A stretch of DNA of 64,000 bases from Haliclona indistincta (GCA_964017065.1 OZ024785.1:13533592-13597591), one strand, 5' to 3'; shown: positions 47,159 through 59,362, counted from the first letter of the stretch. Notes: generated by a model from the sequence alone, not told the origin. Program-made: numbers and translations.

Positions 47159-48884
47159 AATCTTCAGAAAGCTGAACACATGGTATATACATCACTGACA
47201 GACGATATGTAATATATAAACCATGGCTTGGAGGTGTGTATGCCGAATATACCACCCATATACTACCATGTACCACATTAAATGGAATGAGAGCACGCGG
47301 TAGAGGATAGCACTCTTAACATAACTGCTTACTTCTTTGATGCCTTTACCACACTCCTTTGTTCTTCGGGTATGGCTAAGTTCACCCATCCTGGTGCCGG
47401 AAGTCACGTGGCAAGGGCGTGGTTTTGATATGCGCTCTGCCCCTAAATAGCCTCGCCTTAGAGCCCGGACAGTCACACATCAGTGCAGTGACTCCAGTGA
47501 GCTGATCAGAGACGTGAGGATGCTCAGCTGGTCTACACAGACAGCAGCAATCATTATCAGGTAACCAAGGGTGGGGTGTTGAGATAGAAATATGTATATA
47601 ACAGAACATACTAGTGTATATTAATGTGTATACTGAGTTTATACACAGTTCAATGACTTGTGATTGGCATCTGTAAAGGATTTGACTTGAGGCTTAATGG
47701 TACTGCATAGTTCAGTGTTACAATCTACATTGCTATCATAGTGTGTGTTGGGATAGTATAGGAGTTCGATGTGGCTTTGTTGAGTTGTGAACAACTCATC
47801 TAGTTATTGTTCACAGTGACAGGATAATGTAGATTCTTAGTTGTTAGTGGCTTAGCATTACTACTATGGTGAAAGTATTACTACAGAATTTTTTACAAAC
47901 GTTTTGATGAACAGTGTCGGCCTCTTCAATACTGACAGTACTGCGACAAAGTGTGGAATATATTGATGCATTATGTTACATAATAATAATGAAAAAAATA
48001 CCTTCCACAGCTGTGAAATTGGAGTCACAATGAGTTCAGGGAGCTTTAGCTCGCCTGGAGGCTTGCTTGAACAAGCCAAAGCACCAGTCGGGCAAAAAAT
48101 TAGTGTGCCCAACAATTAGGAATGATACTGTTATCTTCTTGTTAAGCCCCACTAGCACTCTTCAGCATAGGTACTGCACAACAAATCGGTTTTTGTATGA
48201 TGGTGGATTTCATTCTAGTGGGTAAGATGGTATACCCACTAAATCCTTTTCAAGGAGAGTGCTGTGTTTCACTGAACTGTATTCTACCTTGTCAACTTTA
48301 TAAGCTCAAATTCTTAGTAGGAGCTGAACGTGTTTTTCCATGCTATGTAGTATAATTATGTTGTAAATGGTACAGATGATGATGACTGAGAAGGATGAGA
48401 TAGATTAAATCAATTAAAGCTCATACCAGCTTTTGACTGCTTATATAGGTGGCGGGTCTGTACACCAACTGGACCAGCCACAGCTACTAAACAAGGATAG
48501 GAGGGTGTGACCCTTCTTGTCACACCCTCATTGAAAGGTGGCTACAAAGGCTACACCAAATATCAAATTTAAGTAAGACACATTACATTTCAAGAACACC
48601 TGGTTATCCTCTATGAATATCCTTTATGAAAAAGGCACCCTTGCTGAGCCAGTTAATGAACTTTCGGTAGTTTGTAAATTCCGTTATAGTATTTCCAGGT
48701 ACAGAGGTGTCTGCATAATGTTGTGGCTTGATAAGTGTGTCTTTAAAAACAGTAATAAAGTTTTTTCCGAGGGAACGCAATGGAGGCATAAGATTGCGCT
48801 TTCAACTGATTCTTCAGATGTTTTCCTCTTTGATGCTTCAAAAACCAGAAAATCATTACAATAACATGGCCATATTTCACTTAC

Positions 48885-49076
48885 CGGGACCTGGTTGGTC
48901 CATATTAACTGGATCAATCCTATCAAGGCTTTAATAAGTGCTATAACTTTCATTGTGATCTCATCCATAGCATATGCCTTCTCATACTGCACAATTGAAA
49001 CCCCAAACTGTGGCAGACGTTCAGCAAACACCAGTTTTTGTTCACTGTCATTGGGCACTGTCATTGTCACTGTCAT
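48885..49076 (-). other. Possible exon of unknown gene
   Basis: The minus strand is open with ATG at 49,076 and a perfect donor (GTAAGT) after 48,885. It includes LVFAERLPQFGVSIVQYEKA and MDEITMKVIALIKALIGLI. Composition is protein-like. No family recognised; it could be the 5' part of the SAMD3-like locus at 46,606. Confidence 0.35.
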
Positions 49077-49504
49077 TGGGCTACCATGTGTGCCATGTCT
49101 ACTAGTACAACATTAGGCGGATACTTCATTGACAAAGTAAATCAGCATCATCACTGGGGCCTTTTGCACGGATCACACACTTCAACACATACACAACCTT
49201 GTGAGGACATGATAAAGAAAGTCATCCACCTATCGCAAGATTGTGGGCTAAACATCAATAAACTCATACTGTATACATGTGTGCGCTTTTGTCCAATGGG
49301 TGTAATCATGCAGAGTACGCTCTGATGGTAGATTGAGCCCAAACTGATGAACTGATTGATATGCTGTACCCGACCAGTATTTCTGGTTGAGCGCAAGGTT
49401 ATCCATCCAGAACTAATTCTTCAAGCTGGTTTGCTGTTCTACTGCCAGTATGGACACACTAGATCTTCAGTGCCCTCTCTATACAGTTTGCAATTGGAAT
49501 AATC

Positions 49505-49824
49505 AGTTCAGGACATGTTTTCCTTCACAAAACTTGACACATTTGTATTTCACCAGGTTTTGCCACTTGTCCTTGATTTTTGCTGGATTTGTGTTATCAG
49601 GAAAAAATGTAGAAAGAGAGTTATAGATTTTTGAGCCACTTCCCCTTCCCGTAACAATTCACACCCTTTAGCAAATTTATTACTGCCTGGGCTGTCCATG
49701 TTCTTTTTCTAAATGGTAAGAACTCTAGTGATGTAGTAATGGCCATAGCAACTGGCCTTATAGTCTTTATTAGTAGACTCATTGTAAGCGCTTTCCGCCC
49801 AACCCTAAATATGCTGCGTGGCAT
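49505..49824 (-). pseudogene. Myb/SANT-like DNA-binding domain, one frameshift
   Basis: The minus strand reads FRKRTWTAQAVINLLKGVNC, YGKGKW, and after a 1-base shift in a run of five A, FFPDNTNPAKIKDKWQNLVK. This is a single Myb/SANT repeat of the telobox-like type: W.......L..GV..YG.G.W......F......+I+DKW.NL.K. A stop follows shortly after. Such domains occur both in telomere-binding proteins and in transposon-encoded factors; next to transposon relics the second is likelier. Confidence 0.65.
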
Positions 49825-50094
49825 AATTGTGCCATTTCATCTTGATCAGACAATAATCCATGAGGTTATGTTACTTGCTTGACACCAACTTATGTTAATT
49901 ATTTTCATAATTATGTAAATTAGAATTTGATGGACTACAACTACGTTGCACAGAATTGGCATTGCTGACAATGCGAATCGTGGTCTGTGATATCCTGAGC
50001 ATTTTAGTAAGAAGATCAAGTGCCTTCCTCCCAACAGGGCATAATATTATGCCTAAACGTACACGGAAGTACGAGTGCTGTGACACAACGACTG

Positions 50095-50415
50095 ACTGTA
50101 TGCTGGCTAGCCTGTTCTGTTCGTTTGTGAGCTCTGTCAAGATCCTGAAATGAGATAATTAGTTTACAAAACAGCATACACATAGTCAAAAAATTTCTCT
50201 AGCATTGTAAATGTCTAGCGCCAATGACATTGTGAAGTGAAAACAATGAGAAATTTCTGTCCAGTTTTTCCACTGGTCAGCTGAAAAAGAAGCAAAACCA
50301 GAAAGTATTTTTCTGGGAATTCTTTCAACTGACCAAAGATCAACAATACTTGCCACAGTGCCGTGTATTCTTTCGATATCTTCCTTGTATAGGAAGATTG
50401 ACATGTAGAAGACAT
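50095..50415 (-). pseudogene. En/Spm (CACTA)-like transposase C-terminal fragment
   Basis: The minus strand reads VERIPRKILSGFASFSADQW, KNWTEI, then after a frameshift FSLFSLHNVIGARHLQC, a TAG where Trp is expected, and RNFLTMCMLFC. The motif ADQWKNW...FS...L.......H...W..F...C.L is the C-terminal region of animal Tnp2-like transposases. Two lesions are visible. The Myb-like domain lies downstream on the same strand. Confidence 0.6.
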
Positions 50416-51719
50416 GTAGGACTTCGCTGTTTTATGCTGGGTGAGTGTACCCTAGTCTGTTATCAATTTTTCTTCTCAGCTAGGAGACAACTGTGCTGCT
50501 GCAAGTACTCCGCATAAGTTCGCCATTTGATCGCAAACTCGCTTGTGTCTTTGTCATTGTTAAGTTTTACAAAACTTCTGTCATTGTAGACTCCTGACCA
50601 GTGAGAAGAGGAAGAGTTGTAAGGCGTCATTCAAACAATTCATGATATTAATAAAATTATTATGCAATCATCAAGTCAGTCTCAAGCATGGCGGTACCGT
50701 AACGGCGCTCTTCTCCTTCTTCGCCGATGTCTTTACTCTATAAAGCTCGGCCCTGGCTGTGCTTGAATGCTGTCCACTTAAGATCTCATATTTGTACACT
50801 TCACGTAAACGGTTGGAAAATTGTGCAACTTACTGTACGCTAGTACATAACACTGCCACTGGTGGAACACCGGGGGCAGAAGGATCCTCGGCTATCTTCT
50901 TTTTCAGTTCTTTTAGAAAGACACCATCCAATCATCTTATGAGCCCTGTGTTGGCTGTTGGAGTGCTGAGGCTTGTAATGGAAAGCTTCTCAAGACCTAT
51001 AATGTTAATATAGTCATGATTTTATTGAGACGACCTCACTACAACTTACTAGACTATTTTACTGAAATAGTTATGTGGTTGTGCATGCTTTATAGCTATA
51101 CATACCAACTTTTTTCTCTAGAATGGAATCGTCAAGTGGATCTTCACAGCTTGAAGTAGCCGCACCTCTTTTCCATCGTACCACTTTTGTTCATTCTCTG
51201 ATGTACCATTCAGCTCCAAGGGAGACTTCGAGCTTTCCTCTCTACCGGTCTGCTTCAATGGGAACATGTAAAAGTGCACTGAGTAATTTATTCCAGAGAT
51301 TAATTTTGAGAGAACTTCTGTATATGCTCTTAGTGTGTAGAGTGTTCCTCCAGCGTCACTGAGATATAGATGAGCAGTGTAGACAGTGGGACCCTTTGTG
51401 TTGTTCATGCATGTGTGATTTAACATATTCACTCCATGCATGCATTCTTTCCTACAGCTAAGTCACGCCAGTATTTCTCACTGCATGATTGTTATATATT
51501 TGGCTATTTGCACGACACCTGACACATCATTCTCTGAATTGAATACAAATTATAAAGCAGTTCTGTACGTCTATATCCGACTCACCTACTGCTCCTTGGG
51601 GATGGGACTGTCCACGAACTTGCTCTACATTGTCTCCTTCTCCTTCGCCATCATTTAGGAACCCACATTATTATTATAATCATAAAGTATCTGTAATACT
51701 TACCCAGTCACTATTTGCT

Positions 51720-52103
51720 CTACATTGTCTCCTTCTTCTTTGCTATCAGCCAGGAACCCAAGCTCATCATCACTTCACATAGCTGATCACGTAGCTGATC
51801 ATCATCACGTAGCTGATCACGAATAGTAAAACCACGATCAGCCATTACACTTATGTTTTGCTTTCCATCCAGTTTCTGTATAAGACCACTAACTCGAGTA
51901 AGCTCAGCATCGGATATTGCACCAACATACAAATCAGACACGAAACTGACAGCACCATTTGGCGTGCAGCCAATTAAAACTTTTCCTGTATTATTGTGCT
52001 TATAGTTCGACCATGTAGAAGACTGTAGTTGGAGATCTGTTGGCGTCTCAATAAATATTTCTGTTGCATCAATAATGATATATGTGTTGCTATACACGGC
52101 CAA
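51720..52103 (-). pseudogene. DDE_Tnp_4-like transposase fragment
   Basis: The minus strand has IIDATEIFIETPTDLQLQSS, TWSNYKHNNTGKVLIGCTPN, and ISVMADRGFTIRDQL. These are the first and second acidic blocks (D in IDATE, D in MADRGF) of the IS5/Harbinger-like DDE_Tnp_4 family. The end of the frame has a short duplication (RDQLRDDDQLRDQL) and the third acidic block is missing. Confidence 0.75.
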
Positions 52104-52383
52104 AAATCGACAGATCTGTTGCGCGTATGATAAAAATCGTACTTGATACGCAATTTCTTACGCATTTGTATCGGATAAAACTGGTTTACATGTATAATAC
52201 AACTCGTAGTACTTCATATTATCTGAATGTAACTGTATGAGGCTGTATCATAGATGTAAGCCTACAGACTTACATAGCAGAACGGTTATTGTGTAGTAAT
52301 ACTAACGTGGCTGCGCATGGGTATGTGTTCATTAGAACACTAGCTACAGCAAGTAAGAATAGCAAGTTATAATATTGTGGAAA

Positions 52384-53857
52384 ACACTAATAGTCACTGA
52401 TTTTATCAGTGATTGTGGACATGTTAAGGAAACAAATGCCGTTGAGTTTGCTTTTGTTGCAATGTTCACCCAATATTTTTGATAATATTACTGGACTAGT
52501 ATCTTTGATCCATGTTCTAAAGCCTTTATGGAAGTTTTTATAATATTCTGCGTCTGGATTGAGTTTCACATACAGTCGCAAAAAATTAATAGAATGACTA
52601 TAATAATTATTTAAAATAAAATGTGTTACATACCAGAGAGCAAGATTCTTCGCATATTTCGCATATGGCTCCATCAAATGAACTACCACTTGAGTTGTCT
52701 GGGGCAACTTTCTCCACTCATCACTCACCACTTCAAGTGTTTCTGAGCCAGTGTACAATAGTATGTTTACCACATACCCTTCATCACTGTCAGCGAGTGT
52801 GAATGCTTTGATCCCGTACTTTATTGGCTTCTTTGGCATTTATTGCTTGGGACCAAAGTGTCCACGGAAGCCTACCATGGTCTCATCCACAGCCACACAT
52901 CGAGATGGAGAGTAGTTGGCTTGATGTCTCGGAACAAGAATTTCCAGAAGAGGCTTGATCTTGTCGATTCTTTTAGCTTGTATGCCGTCTTCTTCGTGGC
53001 TGAGATGAAAGAACCAAAAATGACTTCAAAACCGATCTCGTGTGAATACACGTGAGAAGAAAGCCGTTCTTGTCACCCATGACGTGCTCCAATAATCCTT
53101 GATGGAGGGCATCTCAATAAGCCCCATGTTGAGGATGACTGCTAGGAATCCCTCCATCTCCGTCACAGTAACAGGAAATCACTTATTGAATCGTGAGTTT
53201 GACGCTAGCAGATTTTGTAATCTCAATTCTTCAATACGTTTAGCGGCATACCTACAAGATCACAAATATCACACAATATTATTATTTGATAGTGACTAGT
53301 CTACCTTACCTGTTAGTCTCCTCGACAAGTAGATGAAGAACCTCATAATCAAACAGATGTCTGAAGTAGACCACTGTATCTGGCTGAGGTAAGCTGCATG
53401 TTGATCCAACTGGTTGTGTATGTGTGAATAGTGATGCAAAAACATCAGTAGCTATATTGATTTCCTTCCAGGGATCAGGTTGTGGACTACTGCTCTGCTC
53501 TGCTCTGCTGCTGTTTTCAGCACTGCTTCTACCACTACTCTGTCCTCTTCCTCCACTCCGTCCTCTTCCTCTACTCCGTCCTCTGCCTCTCCCTCGGCTC
53601 TGTCCTCTGTCTTGCAGTGTTACGGGCTTTCGGGTTATCGCAAATTCAAACAGCAAATTACGCTTGTAACTACTAAATCCAACTACTCGACACTTGTCCG
53701 TCGCATCAGCTAAGAATCTGTCAAAGAACTTATTGGAACTCCTGCCCGATCGTTTCAGGGGTGACACTGTCGTCATGATTCCGTGCATCGTCACTTTCCC
53801 AGGTTTCTTCAGAGCCGCCGACAATTCATCCACTTCAAGTGCTTCGCATCGATTCAT
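52384..53857 (-). pseudogene. piggyBac transposase relic 2 with Arg-Gly-rich leader
   Basis: On the minus strand: an RG-rich leader (RGRGRGRSRGRGRSGGRGQ, about 53,600-53,530), then VVYFRHLFDYEVLHLLVEET and a piggyBac core in other frames. SRCVAVDETMVGFRGHFGPK (about 52,910-52,850) contains the first catalytic Asp. A TAA replaces the usual Tyr, and MPKKPIKYGIKAFTLADSDE opens the final 150-residue segment. At least two frame changes and one stop are present, but the order is complete up to the middle of the domain. The RG-rich leader is unusual for piggyBac. Confidence 0.8.
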
Positions 53858-53879
53858 TTCGCCACAATGCAGATAACTT

Positions 53880-55370
53880 CTGTAGTGCTATAAAGCGCTC
53901 TCGATTTTTATAACTGCGAAACACCGTCGCAATCTTTTATACCAATTAAATACCGTACACTGACGAAATGCGCATGAGCAAACTTCTTCGATCCCATAAA
54001 CGGATGTGAGACGTCACACCGGCGTTGCTATAGTAATCACGTGACAATCACTGGTAGAGATTACACGTGACAACCACTGGTAGAGACAAATAAGAGACTA
54101 CAGAATAAACGAGTGAGTAAGTTATGACTACCGTGACCGATTTTAGCTGCCTACTTTGACTGGGCCAGGCTAAGCCTGTAGCTATCTGTATTATGTTCAT
54201 TTAGAAGAGAAGATGGGCAATACATTAGCTTACTGTGGTAGAATTTTTTGCCATAAATAATTATAGTAATATGTATTGCAGTTCAGTGTGGAATATAATT
54301 TGCCCTAGCCAAAACACAATTGTCAAGTTTTAATTTTATGATTTAGCACACATGACGTCACCACTTGACACAGTATACAATTTTACGAGTTTAATATTTG
54401 TGTTTTACCCAAAATTCGTAAACCTCACTAGCGTTCCAGCTATAATAGTATACATTAATTGTAGTATACATTAATTGTATTGTAAGTAAGACTAACGGAT
54501 CTATGCAGCCTTCAACTTTTTTATTTGTGACAACTAGGTGTAGTACATGTATTGGTCTAATCACTCAAGTCCAAGAAGTTGGGAGTAGTACATGTAGGAC
54601 AAGATGGACATATGAGATTGACAGGTAAGACAGGTTTAATTGAGTCAAAGTGTGACCTGCACACAAGAGCAATTTCTATCCATTCTTTATTTGGTTTAAG
54701 ATAAGAATTGAGAGTTTAGTATGTGTGACGTAGCTGTTGTTCTTGGTGTGTATCTTAACCATGTTGGATGCCTTTAGGTGTACGATTCTGTTGCCATGTA
54801 AATGTCTACCTGAAACAATTAAAGAAGCAGTGGCTATGACTTCAACAGTCGTCCCCCAAACACATGTCCTTTGTATGTTTTGTGTATGGCTTAAGAAGGG
54901 AGTTTTATTCAGTGATTGTTTTGTGTAATTTCTCAAGTACTTATTCTATTTTTTCGCTATTAGTTTTCTTAAAATTCAAGATGGTGGTCTTGAGTGCCAG
55001 TGAGCTGCACAGATAAAGATCGAAAAAGACAGTTGCCATCGTCTAAGACGTGATCAACGGTTCTTCCTTGTTGTTGAAGGAATGGTAGCAAGACAGCGTA
55101 TCCACTCTAGGGAGGGTTTTGCTGCAAATGGTCTGGAATAGGAATGTCTGTGGCTGAACTTCCAGGTAATGATACTAGCGAAGGAATGTTTTTGAAAATC
55201 CCCTGTAGGTAGTGTACATGTACCCAATTTAACTATGAGCACTTTTAAGTATCAAGAGTTCATTACCTAAGAGTATGCAACCGTCAATATTGGACATTTT
55301 CTACGTTGGACATTTACTACGTCACAAGTTTATACAGCAGAAAGCATAAGGCAGGCATTAGGGCTGCTAT
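53880..55370. other. Non-coding stretch
   Basis: AT-rich, no supported gene. A short direct repeat TAGTATACATTAATTGTA occurs twice at about 54,445-54,480. A GTAGTACATGTA word is repeated near 54,540 and 54,585. Confidence 0.5.
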
Positions 55371-55373
55371 ATG

Positions 55374-56007
55374 CTAATGATATTCACAATAGCAGTAATG
55401 ATAATCATCTCTGTGTATAGGTTTCTCGACACTGGAATCACTACTGAAATGAGTACAACTATGGTGATGGCTTGTTTCTGCTGCACCTTTGTCTCTACGC
55501 CTTTGTTCCAGCTCTTTGGGAGTTTCAGAGAGAGACCCTGGGGTGTCAAAAACAACTTGTACAGAAGTGGCACCAGCTGCAAAGTGAGGTCTTACAAACC
55601 TATTCAATATGTGTATTCTCATGCATGACATGGTGGGGAGGGGTGCTGTTTGTAGAAGGAACATGCCTTCCATTATTACTGTGTCTGGTGTCCACCCATA
55701 GGGCAGTTTTTTAATTATTGGCTGTGGGTTTTGGTATCTTTGTTGGAAAAAAATTGGTAGCTGAGCTCTTGTTGGACTTGTAAGGAAATCCATTTGCATC
55801 AATTAGTGCACGAGGCACTGACTGTATTGGCCTAAAAAGAGCTTCAGCATCTATACTTTCAGTACCGTGCTCTGCTACCCAAGCCAATGTTCGCTTTAGA
55901 TAACGCTGGTACTGCTTTTGCTCTTTTTCTACCTGCTGTATTCTACGATTCTGTGTTTGTGTAGCAGAAAACGTGCATAGCTGTTTAAAACTAAGATGTG
56001 ATAGCAT
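55374..56007 (-). pseudogene. PIN/FEN-like repeat family, N-terminal fragment
   Basis: Two overlapping minus-strand frames give VPRALIDANGFPYKSNKSS, then GWTPDTVIMEGMFLLQTAPL, VRPHFAAGATSVQVVFDTPG and PKELEQRRRD. The VVFD..G....PK..EQ.RRD block is the family's N-terminal nuclease-like motif. Upstream minus-strand text at 56,400-56,280 (KKEVTRAHIFALMLEVEKRA) probably belongs to it. One frameshift near 55,735 breaks it. Confidence 0.45.
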
Positions 56008-56811
56008 CTACCTGGTTTTGGGTGTGTCAGTATGACCTAATGATGGCACGACACAACGGACAAGTCTGGGATTCCCTATGAGTGTTAGTAAAAGCTGTGT
56101 GCACCCAACATTCTTATTTATGTACTTTGATTTGCTCGATAGAAATTGATGGAAAAGTTGGTCTTAATAAAGGTGCAAAAAAAGAAGTCTGTCTTGTTTT
56201 ACCCAATGAATTTTGGCTTCAAGTGATGAATAAGCAGATGGATTTGCCAAAAGAATAGATGTAGACCACTCAGTGAATTTCCTGCATAGTCAGTGCAGTG
56301 GAAAGGTCGAAGAGAAGAGCTCTCTTTTCCACTTCAAGCATTAGTGCAAAGATGTGGGCACGAGTTACTTCCTTCTTTGCCTAAGGAATTGATCCGACAA
56401 GATTGTCAGGAAGTTTTCCTGAGGTGTCTGAAAAGTTGAAACTGTCAGCTTAGGATGCTTACTGGCCACTCTGCCTAACTTCCAACACATGTTTATTAAT
56501 CTTCTCTATGCTGTCTGCCCTTGAAATGTCAAACTCACTTGTTAAACTAGTTAAACTTACTTGGAGTTCTTCAAGAGTATTTGAAAGACTGGAAGCTCTA
56601 CCGCATTGTAGCTGCCATGGGGACAGAAGTTAATGAATTGCAACTTACTATAAATTCCTATTGAAAGAGAGTTACAAAGTGGAGTTCAATACAAAAATAA
56701 GGTACCATTTTCAGGGTAAATATATATGCAGTTTCCGTTGGTTATATCACGAACATGTCCCTTCTCTTGGTGACAACTCTGTTTCTGTGAAATTATGTAA
56801 CCAGTCAGTAT

Positions 56812-57225
56812 ACAAGTATACAAGATGGGATGATGCTTGCAAAAGTAAAGGAACAAGATGGAATAGTGCTTGCAAAAGAAAAGGAACAAGATGGAATATA
56901 GTGCTTGTAAAAGTAAAAGTCCCAAGTATCACTACATCAGCGGCTTGAATCGAAGAGGACATAGTCTGATGAAGCAATTGACAGTTGTAAAAGGGCACAG
57001 TATAGGAAGAGGATTCCGCATTTGTTGCAGGTCACGGCAACAATTAATCCGCTGAGTGTAGGGATACTTGAGACTTTTACAAGCACTATATTCCATCTTG
57101 TTCCTTTTCTTTTGCAAGCACTATTCCATCTTGTTCCTTTACTTTTGCAAGCATCATCCTATCTTGTTCCTTTACTTTTGCAAGAGCCATCCCATCTTGT
57201 TTCTTTACTTTTGCAAGAGTCATCC
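56812..57225. repeat. 33-bp minisatellite arranged as a large inverted repeat
   Basis: The left arm has units containing CAAGATGGAATAGTGCTTGC at 56,821, 56,854 and 56,887. The right arm has the reverse-complement units near 57,094, 57,127, 57,160 and 57,193. Homology extends inward to CCCAAGTATC at about 56,921-56,930 and GATACTTGAGA near 57,063, leaving a ~125-bp centre. Confidence 0.9.
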
Positions 57226-57276
57226 CTACAACTTTTACTTTTTTATTAAAACTTTTTTACTTTACTTGTATTATGC

Positions 57277-58085
57277 ATACAATGTTACTATGGCTCTTTC
57301 TCGGAGGTTTAGGTATAAAATTAACTGTTAGTGCACATCTATTCCTTGAGATCTAGGCTGTAAGTTTAGTGCGTTATGTGTTTAGCTCTGCTCAAGGAAT
57401 CTAGCTGTTACGTTGTATGTGTAGACTACTCTTCCTTGAGAATGTGGACATCTAGGATTTTGTGTAGTGTGTGTTTGTTCTGTCCTGCTCAAGGAATCGA
57501 GCCACCAATCTGGAGCTGTGTCAAAGCAACATGACCTACCTGACAGGTAAGAAGGGCACTGGATGCCACTGGCTGCTGAATCTGTTTGAAAGACTCAAGC
57601 TACCAATACTGGATGGGATGCAGGAAGCACTGGAGCAGGCAAACAAGAATAGGAAGAAGAAACTAGAGAAGTTAAGAAATGAAAAGTCTAAGTAGAAGAA
57701 GAGGATCAAGTGGAAGAATGCATGCATGTGCACGTGACTTGGAACAAGAGAGAAAGCAATGGGTTAAGCAACAGGAAATAAGGCATGACTGTGGAGAGGA
57801 GGATGGTGAAGATGACCCTGAAGTTGATCACTCGACAGGTGTTAGGGAACTTCTTAGTAGCTCCTCAGTGTCTGAGCCCGATAAAGCTGTCCTCATAGCT
57901 AGTAAAAAGTGTGGATCTACAACTCATTTACGAACTAGTCACAGAGAGTGGCGATCCTATGAATAAGAATAAGAGGAGACTCAATAGGTAACTCTTGGAA
58001 AAAAAATTCCTGAGAAAAAGTGCTGATTTGGTTCTTCCTCTCACATTCGTACTAGCCATCAAGACTGTCCAATCAATACAGGTAA
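57277..58085 (+). pseudogene. Second, rearranged copy of the Mutator-OTU element
   Basis: 57,277-57,490 matches the 3' region repeats after the large ORF (37,049-37,190). It is followed directly by LELCQSNMTYLTGKKGTGCH-WLLNLFERLKLPILDGM, matching LALLQSNVNYMN...YHWLSDLYQRLSIPLFEGM of that ORF, and then by two knuckle-like remnants (CGSTTHLRTSH at about 57,910 and a TSHQDCPIN-like segment at about 58,055). The 3' tail therefore precedes coding sequence, as in tandem or circularly joined copies. The frame is broken. Confidence 0.75.
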
Positions 58086-58279
58086 GTAAATTGCACCTCT
58101 TACCAGGTAAATGGTTGTTGGTGCATGTTGTATACACTAAATCAACACAGCAAAACTTTTTTGTACGTGATTTCATTATGTCACAGTACTAGAGTTTTTG
58201 CTGTTACACAAGCAGAGATTATAGTGGTCTAGTCTGGACATTCACAGAAATTGGAACTACAAGCAAAGTAAACTCAACT

Positions 58280-58410
58280 CCCCAGTTTTTACAAACAGAC
58301 AACAGTGGCTGTTACTTGTGGTCAATGCCACACCTCTCCCTGTACTAGCATGTACAGGGAGAGGTGTGGTGTTAGCCTGCCACTGTTGTCTTTTTGTCAA
58401 AACTGGGCAG
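58280..58410. repeat. Nested 131-bp foldback
   Basis: Inner perfect arms CCACACCTCTCCCTGTAC (58,328-58,345) and complement (58,352-58,369) are separated by six bases. Outer arms (CCCCAGTTTTTACAAACAGA...ACAGTGGC and its inverse ending CTGGGCAG) pair with a few mismatches from 58,280 and 58,410. The whole can fold into a long hairpin. Confidence 0.9.
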
Positions 58411-58745
58411 TGTAGTAGCACTGTATCCAATCAGAACACATGATTTTTCTGCCTATTATTTGAACATGTCAATATGTTATATGAAAAGTGTTGCTAAACA
58501 ATGCTTGGCAGCACTGACAATGCTACCTAATGTCTCCAAAGATCAATTGAGAATTCATTACTCATAATTTTAGCACAAAAGGACAAATTCTGATACACAA
58601 TGGCATACACAAATTATTTTTGATTAAGTCTCCAGATAGTGAATGTTGGTTTTTAGATTTTTTGCCTTTTTTGGAAAGAACTGCAAATTGCTATGTTGTA
58701 TTTAACTTAAAAATGGGGTGCCCAATATATAATTTTCGAGTAAAC

Positions 58746-59362
58746 TTAAGTTTTATTTAGCTGTGTAGTTGCCATTTTGGGCGTTGCTAGACTAGTGTTT
58801 GGCGCGAGCCGCGTGGTTGTTAACTTGTTAGGCGTATGCGTGACGTGACGCGCATGAGGTGAAGTGGTCGTGTTGCTACCACGCCTACTGATGATGGCGC
58901 GGTGCAGTGGCCAGTGGGCCGGTGTCACAGCGGATTTGGTCACAGCGGATTTGAGCACATTGTCTACATGTGCAAGGGTCTGGCTAACCTCCATTTCATC
59001 TCTGCACATGCAGGTGAGATACTGCTAAGTACAGATATATTTCGCCATCACATGCATGCATGAACCAACGGCAGCAAGCGGTTACTGAGGGCTTGATCAG
59101 TGGTTTGCCTCCTGTCAGGAGTATAAAAATTGTGTAACAAAATTACATACAGTCTTCAAGCCTACTAAGTTCAACAAGCTTGGTGGATCAGAGTAAAATT
59201 GCACAGGGAAAGAAATTAGACGGCAGGATATGATGATGTTTGCATTTATCATTGCTCATTATCTATTTTTACAGCCTTTGGTGCTTGCCTCTTTCTTAGT
59301 ACAGTGCAGGCAGGCTGCACTGGCATAAACAAGATGGCCCCAATTGATCAAGAATTGGACAG
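58746..59362. other. No gene recognised
   Basis: A minus-strand ORF (58,746-59,009) is Thr/Ala/His-rich and unrecognised. Plus-strand sequence ending in GCACATGCAG/GTGAGA at 59,013 looks like a donor but has no match to the paralogous gene. The missing 5' exons of the plus-strand paralog, if any, should lie here. Confidence 0.3.

Noticed and set aside
50759..51441. Possible exons on both strands
   Set aside because: Open frames are short, without a family pattern or consistent splice sites.
56870..57331. Lys-rich and Leu/Phe-rich ORFs in the inverted minisatellite
   Set aside because: They are translations of a 33-bp repeat on both strands; length is a consequence of period divisible by three.
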